From the NCBI GenBank assembly GCA_026399835.1, contig JAPLQE010000089.1:1-35151 (forward strand): a stretch of DNA of 35,151 nt. Reading direction: 5' to 3'. The notes under the pieces were generated by a model. It did no database searches. It was not told where the DNA came from and worked only from the letters and a program-made list of their open reading frames with translations. Below, in pieces: positions 15,774 through 22,416 of the stretch (positions within the stretch are counted from its first letter, which is position 1; each line of letters opens with the position of its first letter). Position numbers and translations under genes: made by a program. The stretch is from Burkholderiales bacterium. GTDB taxonomy: Bacteria; Pseudomonadota; Gammaproteobacteria; Burkholderiales; Burkholderiaceae_E.

Positions 15774-17162
15774 TTACTTCGACGCTGCGGGCGCGGGGGC
15801 GCCCGCAGCAGCAGGTGAACTCGAGCCGACCGGCGCGGCGGCCGGCGCGGCCGGCGCGGCCGCGGCAGCGGGTGCGCCTCCCGGCGCGGCCGCGGCCATC
15901 GGTGCGTCGCCCTTCGGTGCGCCGACCGAGCCGGGGCCCGCAGGCCCGCCCGGACCGCCGGCACCGCCGGGACCACCCGGCGGCCGGCGATTCGGGTCGA
16001 TCACCCGGACCTCCTGGCCGTCGCGCTGCAGCCGCAGCTGGCCCGCGCTGACGACCAGGTCGTCGAACGCGAGGCCAGACAGCACCTCGGCGCGCGCATC
16101 CCGGCGCAGGCCGATCTCGATCTTGGTGCGCACCGCCTTGCCGGCGTCGACCTTCCAGACGAAGGTGTCCGCGCCCTGGGAGATCACGGCCTCCTCGGGG
16201 ATCGTCAGCGCCTCGGCGTTCGCGCGCACGACCACGCGGGCCCGCGCGAACATGCCCGAGCGCAGCGCGCCGTCCGGGTTGGCGAGCTTGCCGCGCGCCA
16301 GCAGCGAGCGGCCGTTGGCATCGATCTGCGCATCGATCGCGGAGATCGTCGCCTTGAAGGTCTTGCCCGGCAGCGAGTCGAAGGAGAGCTGCGCGACCTG
16401 CCCGACCTTGATGCTGCCGAGGTAGCGCTCGGGCATGCGCAGGTCGACCTTCATGGTCGCGATGTCCTCGATCACCGCGAGGTCGGCGCCATCCTTCACG
16501 AAGTCGCCCGGGCTCACGTTGCGCAGGCCCATCACACCGGAGAACGGCGCACGGATCTCGGACTTGGCCAGCTTGGCCTCGGCCAGCCGCAGCTTGGCCT
16601 CCTGGATCTTCAGGTTCGCCGCGGCCTGGTCCTTGGCGCTGGCGGACACGAAGTTGCGCTGCGCGAGCTCGACGGTGCGCTCGTAGTTGGCACGCGCCAG
16701 CGCGAGTTCGGCGCGCGACTGCTCGGCCTCGGCCGCCGCGACCGACGCGTCGAGCGCGATCAGGGTCGTGCCGCGCTGCACGCGCGCACCGTCACCGAAG
16801 CCGACCCGCTCGATGCGACCGGCCACCTCCGAGCGCAGGGTCACGGTCTCGTTGGCGCGCAGCGAGCCGACAGCGACCACCTCGTCGGCCAGGGGCCGGC
16901 GGTCGACCTTCGCGACCTCGACGCCGACCGGGCCACGCGGCCCGCCGGGTCCGCCGGGTCCGCCACCGCCCTTGCCGTCGGCGCCCTTGCCGCCGCCCTT
17001 GCCTTCTGTGCCCTTCGCGTCGCCCCCCTTGCCGTCGCCGGCCGCGCCGCCCTTCACTTCGAAACCAGTTGCTGCGGGGTTCTTCTGGTAGGTGTACGCG
17101 TACCACCCGAGGCCGCCGAGGCCAACGGCCGCGACCACGGTGTAGATCAACTTGACGTTCAT
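15774..17162 (-). CDS. RND efflux periplasmic adaptor (membrane fusion protein) with low-complexity linkers
   Basis: Adaptor that joins the RND permease to an outer-membrane channel. The 462-residue protein starts at ATG 17162 with a single N-terminal membrane anchor (IYTVVAAVGLGGLGWYAY). Residues about 38-80 form an unusual Gly/Lys-rich then Gly/Pro-rich linker. The conserved core follows: lipoyl halves (VGSLRANETVTLRSEVAGRI and RAPFSGVMGLRNVSPGDFVKDG), an Ala/Glu-rich coiled-coil hairpin (about 140-205), then beta-barrel and membrane-proximal domains. The last 69 residues (394-462) are a Pro/Gly/Ala-rich tail with collagen-like GGPGGP steps. A frame extending to 17222 adds 20 residues with no signal character. 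The gap to the permease gene is 27 bases, indicating one operon. Confidence 0.92.
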   Translation of the reverse strand: MNVKLIYTVVAAVGLGGLGWYAYTYQKNPAATGFEVKGGAAGDGKGGDAKGTEGKGGGKGADGKGGGGPGGPGGPRGPVGVEVAKVDRRPLADEVVAVGSLRANETVTLRSEVAGRIERVGFGDGARVQRGTTLIALDASVAAAEAEQSRAELALARANYERTVELAQRNFVSASAKDQAAANLKIQEAKLRLAEAKLAKSEIRAPFSGVMGLRNVSPGDFVKDGADLAVIEDIATMKVDLRMPERYLGSIKVGQVAQLSFDSLPGKTFKATISAIDAQIDANGRSLLARGKLANPDGALRSGMFARARVVVRANAEALTIPEEAVISQGADTFVWKVDAGKAVRTKIEIGLRRDARAEVLSGLAFDDLVVSAGQLRLQRDGQEVRVIDPNRRPPGGPGGAGGPGGPAGPGSVGAPKGDAPMAAAAPGGAPAAAAAPAAPAAAPVGSSSPAAAGAPAPAASK

Positions 17163-17186
17163 GGGGAGTCCGAGGCGAGTCGCGCG

Positions 17187-17195
17187 AACATAGCA
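17187..17195 (-). promoter_or_regulatory. Possible extended -10 element for the efflux operon
   Basis: On the minus strand TGCTATGTT fits an extended -10 (TGnTATnnT). Transcription from it would start about 18 bases before the adaptor ATG. No convincing -35 is seen and no clear ribosome-binding site follows, so this is a weak prediction. Confidence 0.25.
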
Positions 17196-17273
17196 CGACC
17201 CCCCGCGGAATCGGCGGAACACAGCGTTACACTTTCCGGTTCGCCAGGCATTCCCTCACGCTTCGGACCCCTC

Positions 17274-18452
17274 ATGCACCCTGCCGTCGCCCGCGACCCC
17301 GTCCGCGCCCTCGCCGCCTCCCGGATCCGTGAGGTCGCCAACGCCGCGATGGGCGCCCCGGACGTGCTCGCCTTCTGGTTCGGCGAGCCGGACCGGCCGA
17401 CCCCCGGCTTCATCGTCGAGGCCGCCAAGCAGGCGCTCGACGCCGGGGACACCTTCTACCTGCCCAACCTCGGCCTGCCCGAGCTGCGCGAGGCGCTCGC
17501 CGGCTATGCGAGCCGGCTGCACGCGGGCGCCGGTCCGGCCATCGGCGCCGGCCGCATCGCGGTCACCAGCTCGGGCGTGACCGCGCTGATGCTCGCCTCG
17601 CAGGCGCTGCTGTCACCGGGCGACAGGGTGGTGGCGGTCGTCCCGCTGTGGCCGAACCTCACCGCGATCGCCGGCGTGCTCGGCGCCCGGGTCGAGACCG
17701 TCGCACTGACAATCGACGCGGGCGGACGCTGGACGCTCGACGTCGACCGGCTGCTCGCCGCGCTGACCCCTGACACGCGGATGCTGATGGTGAACTCGCC
17801 GGGCAACCCGACCGGCTGGGTGATGCCAGCCGACGCGATGCGCACGGTCCGTGCCCACTGCCGGCGCCACGGCATCTGGATCCTGTCCGACGAGGCCTAC
17901 GAGCGGCTGGTCTTCGACGGTTCCGGCTGCGCCCCCTCGTTCCTCGACGGCGCCGATCCCGAGGAACGGCTGGTGGTCGCGAACACCTTCTCGAAGACCT
18001 GGCAGATGACCGGCTGGCGGCTGGGCTGGCTGGTGCTGCCCGAGGCGCTCGCGCCCGATGTCGAGAAGCTCGTCGAGTTCAACACCTCCTGCGCGCCCGG
18101 CTTCGTGCAGCGCGCCGGCCTGGCCGCGGTCCGCGACGGCGAGCCCGCCGCACGGGCCTTCCAGGCCTACGTCCGCGAGGGCGCGGCGACCCTGGTCTCG
18201 GCGCTCGACCGGGTGCCGAGGGTGCAGCCGGTGACGCCGGACGGCGCGATGTACGTGCTGCTTCGCGTCGACGGCGAGTCCGACAGCCTGGCGCTCGCCC
18301 GCGCGCTGGTGCGCGAGGCCCGGCTGGGTCTGGCGCCGGGCGTGGCCTTCGGCGACGGCGGCGAAGGGTTCCTGCGCTGGTGCGTCGCCCGGCCGGCGGC
18401 CACGCTGCAGGACGGCGTCGACCGGCTCGCGCGCTTCCTGGCGACGCGCTGA
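17274..18452 (+). CDS. PLP-dependent class I/II aminotransferase
   Basis: Fold-type I aminotransferase of 392 residues, cytoplasmic. Visible hallmarks: FWFGEPDRPTPGF near the N-terminus, the cofactor-phosphate region VTSSGVTALMLASQALLSPGD, NSPGNPTGW, SDEAYERLVFDG (Asp and Tyr contacting PLP), the Schiff-base lysine in NTFSKTWQMTGWRLGW, and the substrate-carboxylate arginine in FLRWCVA near the C-terminus. It resembles aspartate/aromatic aminotransferase-like enzymes; the amino-acid substrate cannot be assigned. It is divergent from the efflux operon (111-base gap) and convergent with rnhA. A 16-base tandem duplication covers its stop codon. Confidence 0.9.
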   Translation: MHPAVARDPVRALAASRIREVANAAMGAPDVLAFWFGEPDRPTPGFIVEAAKQALDAGDTFYLPNLGLPELREALAGYASRLHAGAGPAIGAGRIAVTSSGVTALMLASQALLSPGDRVVAVVPLWPNLTAIAGVLGARVETVALTIDAGGRWTLDVDRLLAALTPDTRMLMVNSPGNPTGWVMPADAMRTVRAHCRRHGIWILSDEAYERLVFDGSGCAPSFLDGADPEERLVVANTFSKTWQMTGWRLGWLVLPEALAPDVEKLVEFNTSCAPGFVQRAGLAAVRDGEPAARAFQAYVREGAATLVSALDRVPRVQPVTPDGAMYVLLRVDGESDSLALARALVREARLGLAPGVAFGDGGEGFLRWCVARPAATLQDGVDRLARFLATR

Positions 18453-18474
18453 CGAGGCGACGCGCTGACGAGGC
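18440..18474. repeat. 16-base tandem duplication over the aminotransferase stop codon
   Basis: The unit GGCGACGCGCTGACGA occurs exactly twice (18440-18455 and 18456-18471) plus three more bases. The first copy contains the last codons and TGA stop of the aminotransferase gene; the second repeats them in the 3' flank. It looks like a replication-slippage product. Confidence 0.9.
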
Positions 18475-18519
18475 ACCGCGCCACCGGCGGGCCGCAGCGC
18501 CGCGCAGCCGCGGCGCCCG

Positions 18520-18993
18520 TCAGCGTCGGGCGTCGCGCAGGGCCTCGTTGGCCAGCCGGTCGGCCAGCTCGTTGAGGGTGTCGCCATTGTGGCCACGCAC
18601 CCATCGCACGCTGACGCGACGCACATCGGCGACCGCGAAGAGCCTGCGCCACAGGTCCTGGTTGGCCACCGGCTCGTTCTTCGAGTTGCGCCAGTTGCGG
18701 CGCTCCCAGCCGGCGCGCCACTCGCTCAGCCCCTTGAGCACGTACTGGCTGTCGGAGACCAGCTCGACCGATGCGCCCTCGGGCACGCGGGTCAGGCCCT
18801 CGATGGCGGCGACGATCTCGGCGATCTGGTTGGTGCCATGGCCGATGAAGCCGCGCGCGTGCTCGGGGTCGCGGCCGCCCGGCCCGAGGATCACGGCGCC
18901 CCAGGCGGCAGGGCCGGGGTTGCTGGGCGCGCAGGCGCCATCGGTGTAGGCGACCCAGCGGGTCGCATCGGCAGCGGCGGGAACGGCGGGCAT
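18520..18993 (-). CDS. rnhA: Ribonuclease HI
   Basis: RNase HI degrades the RNA strand of RNA-DNA hybrids such as primers and R-loops. With ATG at 18993 the protein has 157 residues, the usual family size. The four acidic active-site residues are visible: Asp18 in AYTDGACA, Glu59 in TNQIAEIVAAIEGL, Asp81 in LVSDSQYVLKGLSEW and Asp144 in ELADRLANEAL; the catalytic His is in VRGHNGD. The segment before the Glu is NQIAE rather than the common NRME, so this is a somewhat divergent RNase HI. An upstream in-frame ATG at 19044 would add 17 Pro/Ser-rich residues; neither start has a strong ribosome-binding site. It is divergent from the cfa-like gene. Confidence 0.92.
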   Translation of the reverse strand: MPAVPAAADATRWVAYTDGACAPSNPGPAAWGAVILGPGGRDPEHARGFIGHGTNQIAEIVAAIEGLTRVPEGASVELVSDSQYVLKGLSEWRAGWERRNWRNSKNEPVANQDLWRRLFAVADVRRVSVRWVRGHNGDTLNELADRLANEALRDARR

Positions 18994-19055
18994 CGGGCTC
19001 TCTGCGGGGGATCCGGACGACCCGGGCCGGGACGGCGGGCTCATCCGGACGAGTC

Positions 19056-19084
19056 TTGATCGGACGGGCGGCGTGGATTGTAAT
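19056..19084 (+). promoter_or_regulatory. Predicted sigma-70 promoter for the cyclopropane synthase gene, flanked by an 8-bp inverted repeat
   Basis: TTGATC (19056-19061), a 17-base spacer and TGTAAT (19079-19084; five of six to TATAAT) are placed to start transcription about 25 bases before the ATG at 19117. An exact inverted repeat CCGGACGA (19045-19052) / TCGTCCGG (19084-19091) brackets it. The repeat could be an operator or chance in GC-rich DNA. Confidence 0.4.
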
Positions 19085-19116
19085 CGTCCGGCCAACCTCC
19101 TCCCGCGGGGGCCGCC

Positions 19117-20337
19117 ATGCTCGAGACCCAGGTCGTCAAGTACCTCCAGTCGCTGCGCGCTCGCAGCCCGCTGCCGGTGACCGTCGCGCTGTGGGACGGC
19201 ACCGAGGTGCCGCTCGGCGCGAGCCGCAAGGTCGGCATCCGGCTCAAGACCACGAGCGCCGCGCGCTACCTGCTCAAGCCGTCGCTGGACACCCTCGGCG
19301 AGGGCTACGTCGAGGGTCACATCGACGTCGACGGCCGCATCGCCGACATCGTCGAGATCGCCGAGGCGCTCGCCCGCGACGCCGACGACCGCCAGGGCAA
19401 GGGCCTGCGCCCCGGCGCCTGGGTCACGCGGCACACGCGCCGCTCCGACCGGGCCGCGATCGCCTACCACTACGACGTGTCGAACGCGTTCTACCAGCGC
19501 TTCCTCGACCCGCGGATGGTCTACTCCTGCGCCTACTTCGACGGACCCGGACGCGACCTGGCGTCGGCGCAGGTCGCCAAGCTCGACCACGTCTGCCGCA
19601 AGCTGGCGATCGAGCCGGGCCACACGCTGCTCGACATCGGCTGCGGCTGGGGCGCGCTGGCGATCCACGCGGCGACGCACTACGGCGCGAAGGTGCTCGG
19701 GGTCACGCTGTCGAAGAACCAGCTCGAGCTGGCCACCGAGCGCGTGCGCGAGGCGGGCCTCGCCGGGCGCGTCGAGATCCGGCTGCAGGACTACCGCGAC
19801 CTGCCCGGCGACGCCCGTTTCGACCGGATCGCGTCGATCGGCATGTTCGAGCACGTGGGCCTCAAGCAGCTCGGCGCCTACTTCTCGACGGTGCACCGGC
19901 TGCTCGTGCCGGGCGGCGTCGCGATGAACCACGGCATCACCTCGAGCGACGCCGAGAGCCGCTCAGTCGGGCTGGGCGCGGGCGAGTTCATCGACCGCTA
20001 CGTCTTTCCCGACGGCGAGGTGCCGCATGTCTCCCTCGCGATCCGGGCGCTGTCGGCTGCGGGGCTCGAGCTGGTCGACGCGGAGTCGCTGCGCCGGCAC
20101 TACGCGCTCACGCTGGCGCACTGGTCGGACGCCTTCGAGCGCGACATCGACGCGCTGGAGCAGCTCGCCGGTGCGCAGCGCGCCCGGATCTGGCGGGTCT
20201 ACCTCGCCGGCTGCTCGCATGCGTTCGCCAGGGGCTGGATCAACATCTACCAGCTGCTGGCGGTGCGCAGCGACGACGGCACCTCGCCGCTGCCGCTGAC
20301 CCGCGACTACATGTACGGCCCGCGCGCGGGCAGGTAG
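19117..20337 (+). CDS. cfa: Cyclopropane-fatty-acyl-phospholipid synthase family protein
   Basis: SAM-dependent enzyme that adds a methylene group across cis double bonds of membrane phospholipid acyl chains, a common stress and stationary-phase adaptation. The 406-residue protein has the N-terminal lipid-binding region (GEGYVEGHIDVDGRI), HYDVSNAFYQRFLDP, the SAM motif LLDIGCGWGALAIHAA, and residues that in E. coli Cfa hold the active-site bicarbonate: Cys138 in VYSCAYF, Glu in SIGMFEHVG, His and Ile in MNHGI, and Tyr in RRHYALTLAHW. Some members of this family are other lipid methyltransferases, so the exact product is likely but not certain. The ATG at 19117 has no strong ribosome-binding site apart from a distant CTCC/GGGG-rich stretch. 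Confidence 0.9.
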   Translation: MLETQVVKYLQSLRARSPLPVTVALWDGTEVPLGASRKVGIRLKTTSAARYLLKPSLDTLGEGYVEGHIDVDGRIADIVEIAEALARDADDRQGKGLRPGAWVTRHTRRSDRAAIAYHYDVSNAFYQRFLDPRMVYSCAYFDGPGRDLASAQVAKLDHVCRKLAIEPGHTLLDIGCGWGALAIHAATHYGAKVLGVTLSKNQLELATERVREAGLAGRVEIRLQDYRDLPGDARFDRIASIGMFEHVGLKQLGAYFSTVHRLLVPGGVAMNHGITSSDAESRSVGLGAGEFIDRYVFPDGEVPHVSLAIRALSAAGLELVDAESLRRHYALTLAHWSDAFERDIDALEQLAGAQRARIWRVYLAGCSHAFARGWINIYQLLAVRSDDGTSPLPLTRDYMYGPRAGR

Positions 20338-20400
20338 CGGCGGGCACCGGGTCGGCGCCACGCCCGGTTCGCCCGTACGCGCGATGCCCGTCCGTCCCGA

Positions 20401-21300
20401 TCAGCCGGCGCGGTCGTCCGGCATGCGGCTGCGCTGCGGGCTGGCCACCGCGATGGCGCGCGCGTGCGACGGGCGCTTCCAGGCCGGGCCGATCAGCCGC
20501 ATGCCGCGCACGCGCTTGATCGCGGACACCATGTAGACGGCGCCGCAGATCGGCCACCACCGGTCGCCGGCGCGCTCCATGAAGCGGGTGCGGTCGAGCC
20601 AGAGCTGGGTGCGGCACGGAGGCCGCCAGCAGCCGTAGCGCGCCCGCTCGGTCTCGAAGCCGAGGAGCTTGCACCAGTCGCGCAGCCGCGGCACCGCGAT
20701 GAAATGCCCCTCGCGCGGCAGCAAGGGCGTCAGCATGCCGCGCATCGCCCACTGGCGCGCGCCCCACAGGCTCGCCGGGTTGAAGCCCGAGACGATCAGC
20801 CGGCCCTCGGGCCGCAGCACGCGGTCGGCTTCGCGCAGCACCTGGTGCGGGTCGTGCGCGAACTCGAGCACATGCGGCAGCACGAGCAGGTCGAGGGACT
20901 GCGAATCGAAGGGCAGCTCCTCGAAGTGCTCGATCCTGACACGCGGCCGGTCGTGCGCGGGCAGCGGGTCGCCGCCCCGCAGCGCATGCACGCGGTGCGG
21001 CATCCGGTTCGCCCGCAGCGCGTCGAGCTCCGGCTCGCCGCACTGCACGGCGTGGTAGCCGAACACATCGCCCACCGCCTCGTCGAAATGCGCCTGCTCC
21101 CAGTCGAGGACGTAGCGGCCGGGCGGCGAGGCCAGCCAGTGCTGCCAGTCTCCAGGGTCCTTCGAGGCGGGCGGTCCGCCCGGATCGGCGCCGCCGGAGG
21201 GCGGCGGCGCCCGGCGCGCGGCCTCGTCGGCCTCGGCCTCGGCGGATCGGGGCGCTGCCTCGGCATCGGCCCGGCGTGCGCCGGCGGACAAGGTGGACAT
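20401..21300 (-). CDS. Class I SAM-dependent methyltransferase (Methyltransf_11 type)
   Basis: About 299 residues. After an acidic/Pro-rich N-terminal stretch (residues 1-48) comes a methyltransferase domain. SPPGRYVLDWEQAHFDEAVGDVFGYHAVQCG is typical of the gene found beside gloB in betaproteobacteria; DLLVLPHVLEFAHDPHQVLREADRVLRPEGRLIVSGFNP is the motif IV to post-motif region. The nucleotide-binding motif I (usually a GxGxG loop) is weak or absent, as in many members of this subfamily. The conserved Burkholderiales position next to gloB and rnhA is known, but the substrate is not. Start ATG at 21300; earlier in-frame codons up to 21996 are gloB shadow. Convergent with the cyclopropane synthase gene. 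Confidence 0.82.
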   Translation of the reverse strand: MSTLSAGARRADAEAAPRSAEAEADEAARRAPPPSGGADPGGPPASKDPGDWQHWLASPPGRYVLDWEQAHFDEAVGDVFGYHAVQCGEPELDALRANRMPHRVHALRGGDPLPAHDRPRVRIEHFEELPFDSQSLDLLVLPHVLEFAHDPHQVLREADRVLRPEGRLIVSGFNPASLWGARQWAMRGMLTPLLPREGHFIAVPRLRDWCKLLGFETERARYGCWRPPCRTQLWLDRTRFMERAGDRWWPICGAVYMVSAIKRVRGMRLIGPAWKRPSHARAIAVASPQRSRMPDDRAG

Positions 21301-21417
21301 GGCGGTGACGAGCGCGAGCCGAGTGCGGTCCGGTCCGGACCGCCCACCCTGCCCGCGTATGATCGAAGCTTCGTTCCGCACGTCGTCCGTCCCCGCCGCG
21401 GGGCGGCAATCGCCCCG

Positions 21418-22266
21418 ATGAACCACGCTTCCACGGCCGGCGTCCCGCACGCCTCGGCGCCGCCCCATCCTGCCATCGTGCCGGTGCCGGCGTTCGCCGA
21501 CAACTATATCTGGCTGCTGCGCGATCGCGAGCGCCGCCGGGCGGCCGTGGTCGACCCCGGCGACGCGGCCCCGGTGCTCGCGGCGCTGGCCGCGGCCGGC
21601 CTGACGCTGGCGGCCGTGCTGGTCACGCATCACCATGCCGACCATGTCGGCGGCCTGCCGGCGCTGCGCGCCGCGTTTCCGGACGCGGTCGTCCACGGCC
21701 CCGCCGCCTCGCTCGTCGAGGGGATCGACCGACGCTGGCGTGCCGGCGACACGGTCGATCTCGACGGCTTCGACGCCCGCTTCGAGGTGATCGAGATCCC
21801 CGGCCACACGCTCGACCACATCGCCTTCTTCGCGCGCCGGATCGGCGAGGACGACGCCCGGCCGGTGCTGTTCTGCGGGGACACGCTGTTCGCAGGCGGC
21901 TGCGGTCGCGTCTTCGAGGGCACCGCGGCGCAGATGACGGCCTCGCTGGGGCGGCTGGCAGCCCTGCCCGACGACACGCTCGTCTACTGCGCCCACGAAT
22001 ACACCACGTCCAACCTGCGTTTCGCGCGTGCGGTCGAGCCGGACAACGCGCCGCTGGCCGAGCGCGAGCGCCAGACCGCCGCGCTGCGCGCCGCGGGCAC
22101 GCCCACCGTCCCCTCCACGCTCGCCCTGGAGCGGGCCACGAACCCGTTCCTACGCACCGGCGCCGCTCCTGTCCGCGGGGCGGCCGAGGCGCGGCTGGGC
22201 CATGTGCCGGTCGACGCGGTCGAGGTGTTCGCCGCCGTCCGCCAGTGGAAGGACGGGTTTCGCTGA
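21418..22266 (+). CDS. gloB: Hydroxyacylglutathione hydrolase (glyoxalase II)
   Basis: Glyoxalase II hydrolyses S-D-lactoylglutathione to D-lactate and glutathione, completing methylglyoxal detoxification in the cytoplasm. The 282-residue protein shows VPAFADNYIWLL near the N-terminus, the dinuclear metal motif THHHADHVGG, EIPGHTLDHIAFF, FCGDTLFAGGCGRVFEGTAAQM and CAHEYTTSNLRFA, and the C-terminal helical domain ending RQWKDGFR. The ATG at 21418 is preceded by a TATGAT box at 21358-21363 that may be part of its promoter. It diverges from the methyltransferase gene across 117 bases that include a GC-rich dyad (GGTCCGGACC). Confidence 0.94.
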   Translation: MNHASTAGVPHASAPPHPAIVPVPAFADNYIWLLRDRERRRAAVVDPGDAAPVLAALAAAGLTLAAVLVTHHHADHVGGLPALRAAFPDAVVHGPAASLVEGIDRRWRAGDTVDLDGFDARFEVIEIPGHTLDHIAFFARRIGEDDARPVLFCGDTLFAGGCGRVFEGTAAQMTASLGRLAALPDDTLVYCAHEYTTSNLRFARAVEPDNAPLAERERQTAALRAAGTPTVPSTLALERATNPFLRTGAAPVRGAAEARLGHVPVDAVEVFAAVRQWKDGFR

Positions 22267-22336
22267 GGCGCCCGCGGCACCGCCGGCGACCGCTTCACCG
22301 ACGGGCCGCCCAGCCGCCCCGCGCGCCGGTCGCAGC

Positions 22337-22365
22337 TTGACCCCCCACGGTGTGGCAAGTAGGAT
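22337..22365 (+). promoter_or_regulatory. Predicted sigma-70 promoter for mltD
   Basis: TTGACC (22337-22342; five of six to consensus), an exact 17-base spacer and TAGGAT (22360-22365; four of six) stand in the 150-base gap between gloB and mltD. The transcript would have about a 45-base leader with a small hairpin (GCCTG / CAGGC, 22383-22398) just before the ribosome-binding site TTAGGAGA. Confidence 0.45.
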
Positions 22366-22416
22366 CCGGGCTGGCTCGATAGGCCTGCAAAAACAGGCAG
22401 TTAGGAGAATCCCCTG

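Noticed and set aside
12639-15818. 1059-residue open frame antisense to the RND pump
   Set aside because: Exact mirror of a well-supported RND gene; no fold or signal, stops lacking because of high GC.
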